Shown: positions 1 to 5,733, counted from the first letter of the stretch. The stretch: 8,837 nt of DNA from an uncultured Haemophilus sp. (GCF_937976265.1 NZ_CALJRX010000331.1:1-8837), one strand, 5' to 3'. A program made the numbers and translations. The notes: generated by a model not told the origin, from the letters alone.

Positions 1-503
1 CCGCCATAAATCGTGGCAAAGTCTTCTTCTTTTTTATCGGGGAAATCAGCCAATAATTCAGAAAGAATAGAATGATCTTGGGTGATTTGTTGCCAGTTTC
101 CTTGGGCATCAATTAAATAAGCTCGACTATCGCCTACGCTCAGAATTTTCACTTTACGGGTGATTTGATCAATTTCGGCAGCCACAAACGTGGTTGCTGA
201 GCCAAAATAATCCTCCGCTAATTCTGCTGATAAACTGGATTGTAAATCGTAGATCGTTTGGCGACTTAGGCTTTCCATTTGGCTTAATAATTGCATTGCC
301 AATTTACTCGCTTTTTCAGGTCGATTGCTATTGGAAATACCGTCTGCCACGCCCACAATAAAGTGCGGTCGGTTTTCAAGGCGTTTTTCAGCCGTTTTGA
401 GTTTATATTGAAACACCGCCTCGCCATTAAAAAGGGCATCTTGGTTGTGTCGCTTGTTGCTGCCAATTTGTTGGCAGAAGGTAATTTCGCAAAAATTTTC
501 CAT
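1..503 (-). CDS. PP2C-family serine/threonine protein phosphatase, 3' end cut by window edge
   Basis: The frame is open from an ATG at 503-501 to the window edge, giving 167 codons with no stop, so the C-terminal third is missing (bacterial PP2C proteins are usually about 230-260 residues). PP2C motifs appear in the right order: GSNKRHNQD at residues 14-22 (the usual RxxNED region), GVADGIS at 51-57 with the metal-binding D54-G55, GSATT at 101-105, VGDSRAYL at 123-130, and ITQDHS at 140-145. PP2C enzymes are metal-dependent phosphatases that remove phosphate from Ser/Thr and usually oppose a protein kinase. The ATG overlaps the TAA of the upstream sirtuin gene by one base (TAATG), which suggests coupled translation as the third gene of an operon. 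The second motif reads DGISNSNR instead of the common DGxGG, so it is a divergent member. The kinase partner is not in the window. Confidence 0.88.
   Translation of the reverse strand, partial: MENFCEITFCQQIGSNKRHNQDALFNGEAVFQYKLKTAEKRLENRPHFIVGVADGISNSNRPEKASKLAMQLLSQMESLSRQTIYDLQSSLSAELAEDYFGSATTFVAAEIDQITRKVKILSVGDSRAYLIDAQGNWQQITQDHSILSELLADFPDKKEEDFATIYG
361..369 (+). other. DNA uptake signal sequence (AAGTGCGGT)
   Basis: Exact Haemophilus-type uptake core, inside the PP2C gene. Confidence 0.85.
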
Positions 504-1348
504 TATTCAACCGCTTGTTGAGAAGGATTTAGAAGGCAATCAATCGCTTTTAGGGCATCTAACGCCTTCATTTCGAGACTTAAAAAGTGCATTTTCGGCA
601 CGCCTGCATCTTGTGGGTTAATACGGATAAATCCACCCTTTTTTGCTTTCGCCGTACGTTCAGAAAATCGACGCACAGTTGGAATGGCTTTCCCCGCTCC
701 CAGTTCGATGACGACGAGATTTTGCACTTCTTTTAACCATAAATCGAGCTTATTTCGTTTTAAATTTTGATAATTACTGCTGTAAAAATAATCGTCAAAC
801 ATAAGCACATTTTGTCTTGCCAAACGCTGACAATAAGGGCAACGAGGTGGCTCACTCAATAAGCGCAAGTTTTCGTTATCCACCACTGGTTGAAATTCCT
901 TTGCAGACCAGCTTAAATCTCGGCAATTATGCGCACACTGCAAACGCTCCAATGTGCCATGCACTTCATAAATGCGCCCTTCTTCAAACCCCGCTTTCTG
1001 AAAATGCCCATCCACATTACTTGTAAACACAAAATAACCATGCGGTTTGCTTTCTGCCCAACGTTTTAAAATTTGGTAGCCCTCATGCGGGATTGTTGCA
1101 CGATATTGCGATAAGCGATGCCCATAAAACCAATAAGCTAACTCTTGATGGGTTTCATAAGCCAATGGCGTCGCAATATCTTGGAAATTGATATTTTGCC
1201 CTTTAAACATTGGATAGGCATTCCAAAACCCGCCGACACTTCTAAAATCTGGCAAACCTGAATCTACGCTCATTCCTGCCCCAGCAGTAATTAAAATGCC
1301 GTCAGCCTTGCGGATAAGTTCCACTGCATAATTTAAGTCATTTTTCAT
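503..1348 (-). CDS. Sir2-family NAD-dependent protein deacylase, zinc-containing
   Basis: A 281-residue sirtuin. The NAD-binding GAGMS-x3-GLPDFR motif is at residues 23-36, TSNVDGHFQKAG at 109-120 corresponds to the usual TQNxDxLHxxAG, and the catalytic histidine is H130 in VHG. Two cysteine pairs, C138/C142 and C170/C173, can form the structural zinc site. GAGK at 218-221 takes the place of the usual GTS-type NAD-binding loop. Sirtuins split NAD to remove acyl groups from lysine, or in some families to hydrolyse NAD or ADP-ribosylate. The exact reaction cannot be read from this sequence. The start codon overlaps the stop of the upstream FtsK-gamma-like gene by four bases (ATGA), and its TAA overlaps the next ATG, so the three genes form a tightly coupled operon. 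It is not a close copy of the second sirtuin at 4129-4839: length, cysteines and motifs all differ. Confidence 0.9.
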   Translation of the reverse strand: MKNDLNYAVELIRKADGILITAGAGMSVDSGLPDFRSVGGFWNAYPMFKGQNINFQDIATPLAYETHQELAYWFYGHRLSQYRATIPHEGYQILKRWAESKPHGYFVFTSNVDGHFQKAGFEEGRIYEVHGTLERLQCAHNCRDLSWSAKEFQPVVDNENLRLLSEPPRCPYCQRLARQNVLMFDDYFYSSNYQNLKRNKLDLWLKEVQNLVVIELGAGKAIPTVRRFSERTAKAKKGGFIRINPQDAGVPKMHFLSLEMKALDALKAIDCLLNPSQQAVE

Positions 1349-1545
1349 AATACTTTTCTCTGTCCATTTTTCATTGGTGAAATAACGCCAGCTTCTTCTA
1401 GTTGCGCTACAATTCTCGCAGCTCGATTAAACCCCAAACTAAATTTGCGTTGAATCCGAGAACCAGATGTAAATTTTTCTTGTTGCACGAATTTTTTTAC
1501 ATCTTCAAAAAGTGGATCGCGCTTATAAATGACTTTCATTGCCAT
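1345..1545 (-). CDS. free-standing FtsK gamma-like winged-helix DNA-binding protein
   Basis: A 66-residue protein made up almost wholly of one domain resembling the C-terminal gamma domain of the DNA translocase FtsK. DPLFEDVKKFV (residues 10-20), SRIQRKFSLGFNRAARIVAQLEEAGVI (29-55, the recognition-helix region) and NGQRKVL (60-66) align with the DPLFDxAV, SxxQRxFxIGYNRAARIIEQME and GNREVL blocks of FtsK. The gamma domain reads the polar KOPS sequences on the chromosome. No motor or membrane part is present, and there is room for none. N40 and R44 match residues that I recall as contacting KOPS in FtsK, but the glutamate three residues further on is A47 here, so the DNA target may differ. The ATG at 1545 is preceded by AGGAGA at five bases spacing, which fixes the start. 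It is the first gene of the operon with the sirtuin and PP2C genes. Confidence 0.85.
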   Translation of the reverse strand: MAMKVIYKRDPLFEDVKKFVQQEKFTSGSRIQRKFSLGFNRAARIVAQLEEAGVISPMKNGQRKVL

Positions 1546-1550
1546 AATTT

Positions 1551-1556
1551 TCTCCT
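1551..1556 (-). promoter_or_regulatory. ribosome binding site of the FtsK gamma-like gene
   Basis: AGGAGA on the - strand, five bases before the ATG at 1545. It favours this ATG over the in-frame ATG two codons later (1539). Confidence 0.7.
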
Positions 1557-1620
1557 GTATTGTTTATATAGAAAGGGCTTAAGCGTGTTGTAAGAGGTAA
1601 AAATTCTCTTTTACGGAAAA

Positions 1621-1626
1621 ATTATA
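1621..1626 (-). promoter_or_regulatory. likely -10 element of the FtsK gamma/sirtuin/PP2C operon
   Basis: A perfect TATAAT on the - strand, 75 bases before the ATG at 1545. No good -35 hexamer lies 16-18 bases upstream (a 17-base spacer gives ACACGC). The inverted repeat at 1633-1655 covers that position instead, which suggests control by a protein bound there. Confidence 0.5.
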
Positions 1627-1632
1627 TGAAGG

Positions 1633-1655
1633 GAAGCGACAATGCGTGTCGTTAG
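1633..1655. promoter_or_regulatory. inverted-repeat element, copy 1 (putative operator)
   Basis: A 23-bp element with outer parts GAAGCGACAAT and TGTCGTTAG around a GCG centre. AGCGACA and TGTCGTT are inverted half sites that match at 6 of 7 positions. It ends six bases before a TATAAT -10 on the - strand, so it would cover about -41 to -19 of the operon promoter. Copy 2 at 5773-5795 differs only in three adjacent spacer bases and has the same position relative to a -10-like hexamer. A dimeric regulator binding site is the simplest reading. The stem is too short, and no T-run follows, for a terminator. Confidence 0.6.
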
Positions 1656-1689
1656 TGAATATTACAAGCGGTTATTTTTAGAAGATTTT

Positions 1690-1733
1690 TTGCAAATAAG
1701 ATTATCTGTATTGCAATATGCATATTTATCTGT
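1690..1733 (+). promoter_or_regulatory. tandem imperfect direct repeat in the rhuM-fic promoter
   Basis: Two units of the form TTGCAA...TTATCTGT lie back to back at 1690-1709 (six-base gap inside) and 1711-1733 (nine-base gap inside). A perfect 12-bp palindrome, AATATGCATATT, lies at 1715-1726. The second TTGCAA can serve as the -35, so the repeats overlap the promoter and may be an operator for autoregulation or for an outside regulator. Confidence 0.45.
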
Positions 1734-1740
1734 TTATATA
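1711..1740 (+). promoter_or_regulatory. likely promoter of the rhuM-fic gene
   Basis: A -35-like TTGCAA (1711-1716) is followed after 18 bases by the -10-like TATATA (1735-1740). The start codon is 27 bases further on, with AAGGA at 1756-1760 as ribosome binding site seven bases before the ATG. Confidence 0.45.
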
Positions 1741-1767
1741 TACATATAACTTATTAAGGAAAAGAAT

Positions 1768-2760
1768 ATGAATAACCAAAATCCGATTGAAATTTACCAA
1801 GCTCAAGATGGCACAACGCAAGTGGAAGTGAGATTTGAAAATGATACCGTTTGGCTTTCCCAGGCGCAGATGGCAATGTTATTTGATAAAGATATTCGCA
1901 CCATCAATGAGCACATTACCAATATATTTGATGACGAAGAACTTGAGAAAGAATCAACTATCCGGAAATTCCGGATAGTTCGCCAAGAAGGTAAACGCCA
2001 AGTCAATCGTGAAATTGAGCATTATGATTTAGATATGATTATCTCTGTTGGTTACAGAGTAAAATCTAAACAAGGCATCAGTTTCCGCCGTTGGGCAACT
2101 GCACGTTTAAAAGAATATCTAACTCAAGGCTATACTATTAACCAAAAACGTTTACAGCAAAATGCTCACGAATTAGAACAAGCACTTGCGCTTATTCAAA
2201 AAACGGCAAATTCATCGGAATTAACGCTAGAAAGTGGTCGTGGATTAGTGGATATTGTCAGCCGTTATACGCATACCTTTTTATGGCTACAACAATATGA
2301 TGAAGGTTTACTGACTGAACCACAAACACAGCAAGGCGGTACATTACCGACTTATGCCGAAGCCTGTTCTGCACTAGCAGAGTTAAAATTACAACTGATG
2401 GCAAAAGGTGAAGCAAGCGATCTGTTTGGACGTGAACGAGATAATGGCTTATCTGCGATTTTAGGCAATTTAGATCAAAGTGTATTTGGTGAACCCGCTT
2501 ATCCAAGCATTGAAGCAAAAGCGGCGCATTTACTTTATTTTGTCGTCAAGAATCATCCTTTTTCAGATGGTAATAAACGTAGTGGCGCATTTTTATTTGT
2601 AGATTTCTTACATAGAAATGGGCGTTTGTTTGATCATAATGGGCATCCAGTTATCAATGATACGGGGCTTGCAGCACTCACTTTATTAGTGGCAGAATCT
2701 GATCCGAAACAAAAAGAAACGCTTATTAGGCTTATTATGCATATGCTTAAACATAAGTAA
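1768..2760 (+). CDS. RhuM-Fic/Doc fusion protein
   Basis: A 330-residue protein of the known RhuM/Fic/DOC fusion family. The N-terminal RhuM-type domain (about residues 5-125) carries VWLSQAQMAMLF (28-39), INEHITNIF (46-54), EIEHYDLDMIISVGYRV (82-98) and FRRWATARLKEYL (106-118). The C-terminal Fic/Doc domain (about 190-330) carries the active-site motif HPFSDGNKR at 263-271. Fic-fold enzymes modify target proteins by AMPylation or, in Doc, by phosphorylation. The NKR ending is the Doc form, with lysine where AMPylators usually have glycine, so Doc-like toxicity is possible. The target is unknown. I could not find a clear inhibitory (S/T)xxxE(G/N) motif in the protein, nor a neighbouring antitoxin gene. 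AAGGA seven bases upstream supports the start. It is the only + strand gene and has its own promoter and terminator. An odd 25-bp palindrome lies inside it at 1956-1980. Confidence 0.92.
   Translation: MNNQNPIEIYQAQDGTTQVEVRFENDTVWLSQAQMAMLFDKDIRTINEHITNIFDDEELEKESTIRKFRIVRQEGKRQVNREIEHYDLDMIISVGYRVKSKQGISFRRWATARLKEYLTQGYTINQKRLQQNAHELEQALALIQKTANSSELTLESGRGLVDIVSRYTHTFLWLQQYDEGLLTEPQTQQGGTLPTYAEACSALAELKLQLMAKGEASDLFGRERDNGLSAILGNLDQSVFGEPAYPSIEAKAAHLLYFVVKNHPFSDGNKRSGAFLFVDFLHRNGRLFDHNGHPVINDTGLAALTLLVAESDPKQKETLIRLIMHMLKHK
1956..1980. repeat. 25-bp near-perfect palindrome inside the rhuM-fic coding region
   Basis: The arms AACTATCCGGAA and TTCCGGATAGTT are exact reverse complements around a single central A. 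The element encodes part of STIRKFRIVR in the RhuM domain, and the complementary strand reads a nearly identical peptide (TIRNFRIV). It could be an operator, a hairpin, or the trace of an inserted palindromic element. Confidence 0.8.
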
Positions 2761-2771
2761 GATAAGTAATG

Positions 2772-2799
2772 ATAAATAGCGACCGAAGTCGCTATTTAT
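2772..2799. terminator. bidirectional terminator between rhuM-fic and the OGFr/UDG-like pair
   Basis: A perfect 12-bp stem, ATAAATAGCGAC paired with GTCGCTATTTAT, with a CGAA loop. It lies in the 64-bp gap between two convergent genes, and its AT-rich flanks serve both directions. No long T-run follows, so its strength is uncertain. Confidence 0.75.
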
Positions 2800-2824
2800 A
2801 TATAAAGATTAAACTTACAAAAAA

Positions 2825-3541
2825 TTATTTACATAATTCTTTTACTGACTCTACTAATGCTTCCATTTTGTCGTAAGAATTAATGCCACTTGGGCCACCA
2901 AAAAATGGGCAAACACAAATTAAAGTATCATTGTACTTGCGATAGAAGATATTAAATTCTTTCAACGCTTTAGTTTCATATACGGCTTCTCCAGTAAAAA
3001 ACTTAAAGAAGTTATCTTTTTCAGTGACTCCCGTACAAATAATCACTTTAGGATGACATTCATCTATAAGTTGACGATAAAAAGCACCACGATTTTCAAC
3101 ACACCATTCTCTATATTCATTGAATGTTTCAAATCCCGTCATCTTAATGAATTGTTCATTCCATTTAATTGATGATCTATTTTTAAAATTGATTGGTAGC
3201 ATATTTAACTTGAAACCAATACCTTGTGGGTAAAGCACATCGTATGTTTTAACAAAATGCTCCGCACTTTCTCCATTTTTCCAATCTAAATTGTAGTAGT
3301 ACCACAAAAACCAACATATTTTTCTATTATATTGAGTAGTCCAACTACCATCAAAATCATCCTCTACCCAAGAATGCGGTATTAATTTAGGGCTTAAACT
3401 AAATTTCTCATAAAAATCATCTGGCGAGCTTTCATCACCTATTCCCCATTCTAATCCACAAAACCATACTTCTGATTTAGGATTTCCACCATCACCTCCA
3501 GCGAAAGACACCGCTATTTTTTTAAATTCTTCTGTTACCAT
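2825..3541 (-). CDS. uncharacterised protein, weak resemblance to the uracil-DNA-glycosylase fold
   Basis: I do not recognise this 238-residue protein with certainty. Its order of motifs recalls the uracil-DNA-glycosylase superfamily: a hydrophobic strand ending in WFCGLEWG (residues 26-33, compare the GxxPG-type first motif), FKLNMLPINF (110-119), a buried strand HPKVIICTG (163-171), and ICVCPFFGGPSG near the end (208-219, at the place of the HPSP-type last motif). The key residues are not conserved enough to claim DNA repair activity. Aromatic residues are frequent and no signal peptide or membrane segment is seen. I chose the ATG at 3541 because GAGG lies eight to nine bases before it. The in-frame ATG at 3556 (five codons longer, overlapping the upstream TAA by one base) has no ribosome site. 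It follows the OGFr-like gene directly and is probably cotranscribed. The region is very AT-rich, which hints at acquisition. Confidence 0.75.
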   Translation of the reverse strand: MVTEEFKKIAVSFAGGDGGNPKSEVWFCGLEWGIGDESSPDDFYEKFSLSPKLIPHSWVEDDFDGSWTTQYNRKICWFLWYYYNLDWKNGESAEHFVKTYDVLYPQGIGFKLNMLPINFKNRSSIKWNEQFIKMTGFETFNEYREWCVENRGAFYRQLIDECHPKVIICTGVTEKDNFFKFFTGEAVYETKALKEFNIFYRKYNDTLICVCPFFGGPSGINSYDKMEALVESVKELCK

Positions 3542-3555
3542 TATTCTTATCCTCA

Positions 3556-4050
3556 TTATTTAAGTAGATTTGTCCAAATCCCTATGGTTTCTTCTTGAAT
3601 TACGCCTTTTTCTTGACCTAATTTTATTGCCAGTTGCTGTAAACTTTTAGCCAACTCAGGATGACCACAATAATTTAAACTACGAATGATGCGGGAAATC
3701 TTCTTACTTTCATGCCCGATATTACGTAGCCAAACTTTACGTTCACTTAATTCAGGTTTTGGGAATATTTTATTATCTTCACGATATAAACAGAAGTAAT
3801 CCAGAATAAAATCAATAGAATGTAAATATTTATTTTGAATAGCTTCATTTTCAATAAAAAATATTCGGTCTTCCTCATTAAAAACTGGCACTGAACGATT
3901 CCATTTGGAACTTTCTGTTACAGGTAAAAGCCAAGGAATATATAAATAAGCATCACCAACCATTCTTTTTGGCATTGCCCACATATCTTGCAAAGATAAA
4001 TTATGTTGGCTTTTTCTTTGTTCTAAATAAAATTCAATTACTGGATGCAT
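3556..4050 (-). CDS. OGFr-like (opioid growth factor receptor-related) domain protein
   Basis: A 164-residue protein that matches the pattern of the OGFr N-terminal domain. DAYLYIPWLLP at residues 33-43 corresponds to the typical HDYIQWLFP. W50/N51 and the acidic FNEED (57-61) follow, then HSIDFILDYFCL (77-88), and finally GHESKKISRIIRSLNYCGHPELA (112-134), matching the NHxxLRITRIIKSLxLLGLEEEA block. Bacterial proteins with this domain are known, but their function is not. The human receptor name says nothing about the role here. The - strand start at 4050 has only a weak GAGA ribosome site. TATACT at 4079-4084 is a possible -10. The gene's TAA touches the next ORF, so the two are probably one unit. 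The gene is clearly more AT-rich than the art genes. Confidence 0.75.
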   Translation of the reverse strand: MHPVIEFYLEQRKSQHNLSLQDMWAMPKRMVGDAYLYIPWLLPVTESSKWNRSVPVFNEEDRIFFIENEAIQNKYLHSIDFILDYFCLYREDNKIFPKPELSERKVWLRNIGHESKKISRIIRSLNYCGHPELAKSLQQLAIKLGQEKGVIQEETIGIWTNLLK

Positions 4051-4078
4051 ACGTTTCTCGTTAATTCATTAGTCATAC

Positions 4079-4084
4079 AGTATA
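4079..4084 (-). promoter_or_regulatory. possible -10 of the OGFr-like gene
   Basis: TATACT on the - strand, 28 bases before the ATG at 4050. The best -35 at the right distance is poor (ACAAAT), so the call is weak. The 78-bp gap from the preceding sirtuin gene shows no terminator hairpin. Confidence 0.3.
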
Positions 4085-4112
4085 GTGATATAAAATTTGC
4101 TATTTGTTTAAA

Positions 4113-4121
4113 AAGTGCGGT
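4113..4121 (+). other. DNA uptake signal sequence (AAGTGCGGT)
   Basis: An exact Haemophilus-type uptake core in the gap between the second sirtuin and the OGFr-like gene. It is a single copy, not the paired inverted form that makes a terminator. Confidence 0.85.
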
Positions 4122-4128
4122 CGTTTTT

Positions 4129-4839
4129 CTATGATTTTTTAATTTTCTCCAATAACTCGGCTACGACCTTCGGTACGCCCACGCCTGCTTTTTCTTTTAT
4201 TGCAATCACTTTCTTACGAACAAATCCTGTATTGGGATTTGGATCGATCAAATAGATAAGTGAACCATATGGAGCGAGATTTACCAATCCATTAGCGGGA
4301 TAAACTTGTAATGACGTGCCAATAACAATCACAATATCGGCCTTTTTCACTAACTTTTCTGCTTTAGGAAACATTGGTACATTTTCCCCAAAAAAGACGA
4401 TATGTGGACGCATTGGATGACCGTGATTATCCTTATCCTCTAATAGTTGATCACCCAAACATGGAACAATGTAATCGGTATTAAAACTGCTGCGAGCTTT
4501 ATTCAATTCACCATGTAAATGGAGTACGTTAGTACTTCCCGCTCGCTCATGTAAATCATCCACGTTTTGAGTGATTATATGAACTTCATAAAACGCTTCC
4601 AATTCAACCAAAGCCAAATGTGCCGCATTAGGCTCTGCAGCTTGAGCATTACGACGTCGTTCATTATAAAACGCCAATACTTTTGCACGGTTTTTCTTTA
4701 AGGCTTCAGGCGTGCAAACTTCTTCTACTTTATGCCCAGCCCACAATCCATCTTCCGCTCTAAAAGTAGGAATACCACTTTCAGCACTAATGCCTGCGCC
4801 AGTTAATACCACGCAAATTGGTTTATTTTTCTCTGTCAT
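4129..4839 (-). CDS. Sir2-family NAD-dependent protein deacylase, CobB/SIRT5-like, zinc cysteines absent
   Basis: A 236-residue sirtuin. GAGISAESGIPTFR at residues 14-27 and TQNVDDLHERAG at 90-101 bind NAD, H109 in HLHG is the catalytic histidine, RPHIVFFGE is at 144-152, and GTSLQVYPA at 174-182. Y58 and R61 in FYNERRR form the Y-x-x-R pair that in CobB and SIRT5 favours negatively charged acyl groups such as succinyl, so a desuccinylase or deacetylase of the CobB kind is likely. The stretch between H109 and RPH, where the zinc module lies, holds one cysteine only (C127), so no Cys4 zinc site can form. Zinc-less sirtuins of this kind are known in bacteria. The ATG lies three bases after the stop of the HAD-type gene, with AAGGAGC eight bases ahead, which makes a two-gene operon. 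Confidence 0.92.
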   Translation of the reverse strand: MTEKNKPICVVLTGAGISAESGIPTFRAEDGLWAGHKVEEVCTPEALKKNRAKVLAFYNERRRNAQAAEPNAAHLALVELEAFYEVHIITQNVDDLHERAGSTNVLHLHGELNKARSSFNTDYIVPCLGDQLLEDKDNHGHPMRPHIVFFGENVPMFPKAEKLVKKADIVIVIGTSLQVYPANGLVNLAPYGSLIYLIDPNPNTGFVRKKVIAIKEKAGVGVPKVVAELLEKIKKS

Positions 4840-4842
4840 TTT

Positions 4843-5733
4843 TCAGGCTCCTTTTTGTTCTAAAATTTCATCAATCTGTCTATCTCTAGCCATCATGCCA
4901 AATATATTCCCTGCTTTATAAAGGGGTTGATAAGCATAGCTTTCAATATGCAAGAATGGCTTATCTGAAAGGTGTTGGAAATATTGTTTTAGCTGTGATT
5001 TTGAACGTAATAACACGTCATATTCAGCGTGAATATGAGCACACATTGCATCAATACGCATTTTAAATTCATCACTGAGATAAGGACTGATAATTAAATA
5101 GACCGTTTTGTGTTCGGTTGCTGTTTCATCCGCATAAACACATGCCAAATTAAACACTTGCCATTTATAGCGATCTGCAAAAGCACCAATGATTCGGCTT
5201 TGTTCCTCATTTTCAACTTGTACGAGGGCGGCCGGCTTTTTCAAGCAATCTTGCAAAATATCACTTGGTGTAAAAGGCCCACAATCTAAGTAAGAGAGAA
5301 CACAGTTCCAGTTAGCAAATTGTTCAGTACCAAAATGTAAGTGTTTGCCTTCGAATTTATCCGCCCCATTTTTAGTGCGATCATCAATTAAATAATCGCC
5401 TTGGTTCAGGTTTTTATGGTGAGATAAAATTAACCGCTTGTATAATGCCGAGCCTTTTTCTTCGCCGAAATAATGCTGAATCCATTTCACTTTATCACTC
5501 CACGCCGATGGATTATGCCAAGGGGCGGTAGAAAGTGCGTAAATATGATATTTCTTCATCAATTTATGAACGGCAGAAATCGCGTTTGGCATGGGTTCCA
5601 TTAAGCTAAAAATGCCCTCAACTTCATCATATCGCCCCTCATACTCTTGCTTGGTTTTCTCATCTAATTTTGCAATACCAGACGGGAAATCAACCATCAC
5701 ATTATCCATATCAATATAAACAATTTTCTTCAT
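4843..5733 (-). CDS. NT5C-type HAD phosphatase (5'-nucleotidase-like) with extra C-terminal domain
   Basis: A 296-residue protein. The first 150 residues match the NT5C (5'(3')-deoxyribonucleotidase) branch of the HAD superfamily. D8 and D10 in YIDMDNVMVDF are the nucleophile and acid-base residues. EPMPNAISAVHKL is at 46-58, T69 in ALSTAPW forms motif II, K107 in SHHKNL forms motif III, and D117-D118 in LIDDRTKNGADKF form motif IV. Known members remove phosphate from nucleoside monophosphates, but the substrate here is not shown. Residues from about 160 to 296 are not part of the usual family, which is around 180-200 long, and I do not recognise them. GAGGG about eight bases before the ATG supports the start. 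It is the first gene of an operon with the zinc-less sirtuin. The pairing of a nucleotidase with an NAD-consuming enzyme may point to nucleotide turnover. Confidence 0.85.
   Translation of the reverse strand: MKKIVYIDMDNVMVDFPSGIAKLDEKTKQEYEGRYDEVEGIFSLMEPMPNAISAVHKLMKKYHIYALSTAPWHNPSAWSDKVKWIQHYFGEEKGSALYKRLILSHHKNLNQGDYLIDDRTKNGADKFEGKHLHFGTEQFANWNCVLSYLDCGPFTPSDILQDCLKKPAALVQVENEEQSRIIGAFADRYKWQVFNLACVYADETATEHKTVYLIISPYLSDEFKMRIDAMCAHIHAEYDVLLRSKSQLKQYFQHLSDKPFLHIESYAYQPLYKAGNIFGMMARDRQIDEILEQKGA

Noticed and set aside
817..1026. Open frame of 69 codons on the + strand
   Set aside because: It is antisense to the well-supported sirtuin gene, has no ribosome site and no recognisable motif.
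1627..1656. Tiny + strand reading frame across inverted-repeat copy 1 as a leader peptide
   Set aside because: It has no ribosome site, no conserved reading in copy 2, and no downstream + strand attenuator.
1803..2006. Open frame of 67 codons on the - strand across the RhuM region, with a TIRNFRIV peptide like that of the sense protein
   Set aside because: The likeness comes from the DNA palindrome at 1956-1980 and not from a gene; the run of serines is antisense of acidic codons.
2772..2799. Third member of the AGCGAC inverted-repeat family
   Set aside because: It shares AGCGAC/GTCGCT with the two operator-like elements, but it has a perfect 12-bp stem, a tetraloop and lies between convergent genes, which is a terminator. 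It lacks the outer conserved arms and any -10.
3250..3265. Further uptake signal (TCCGCACTT)
   Set aside because: One base off the core; such near matches are expected by chance and this is not counted.
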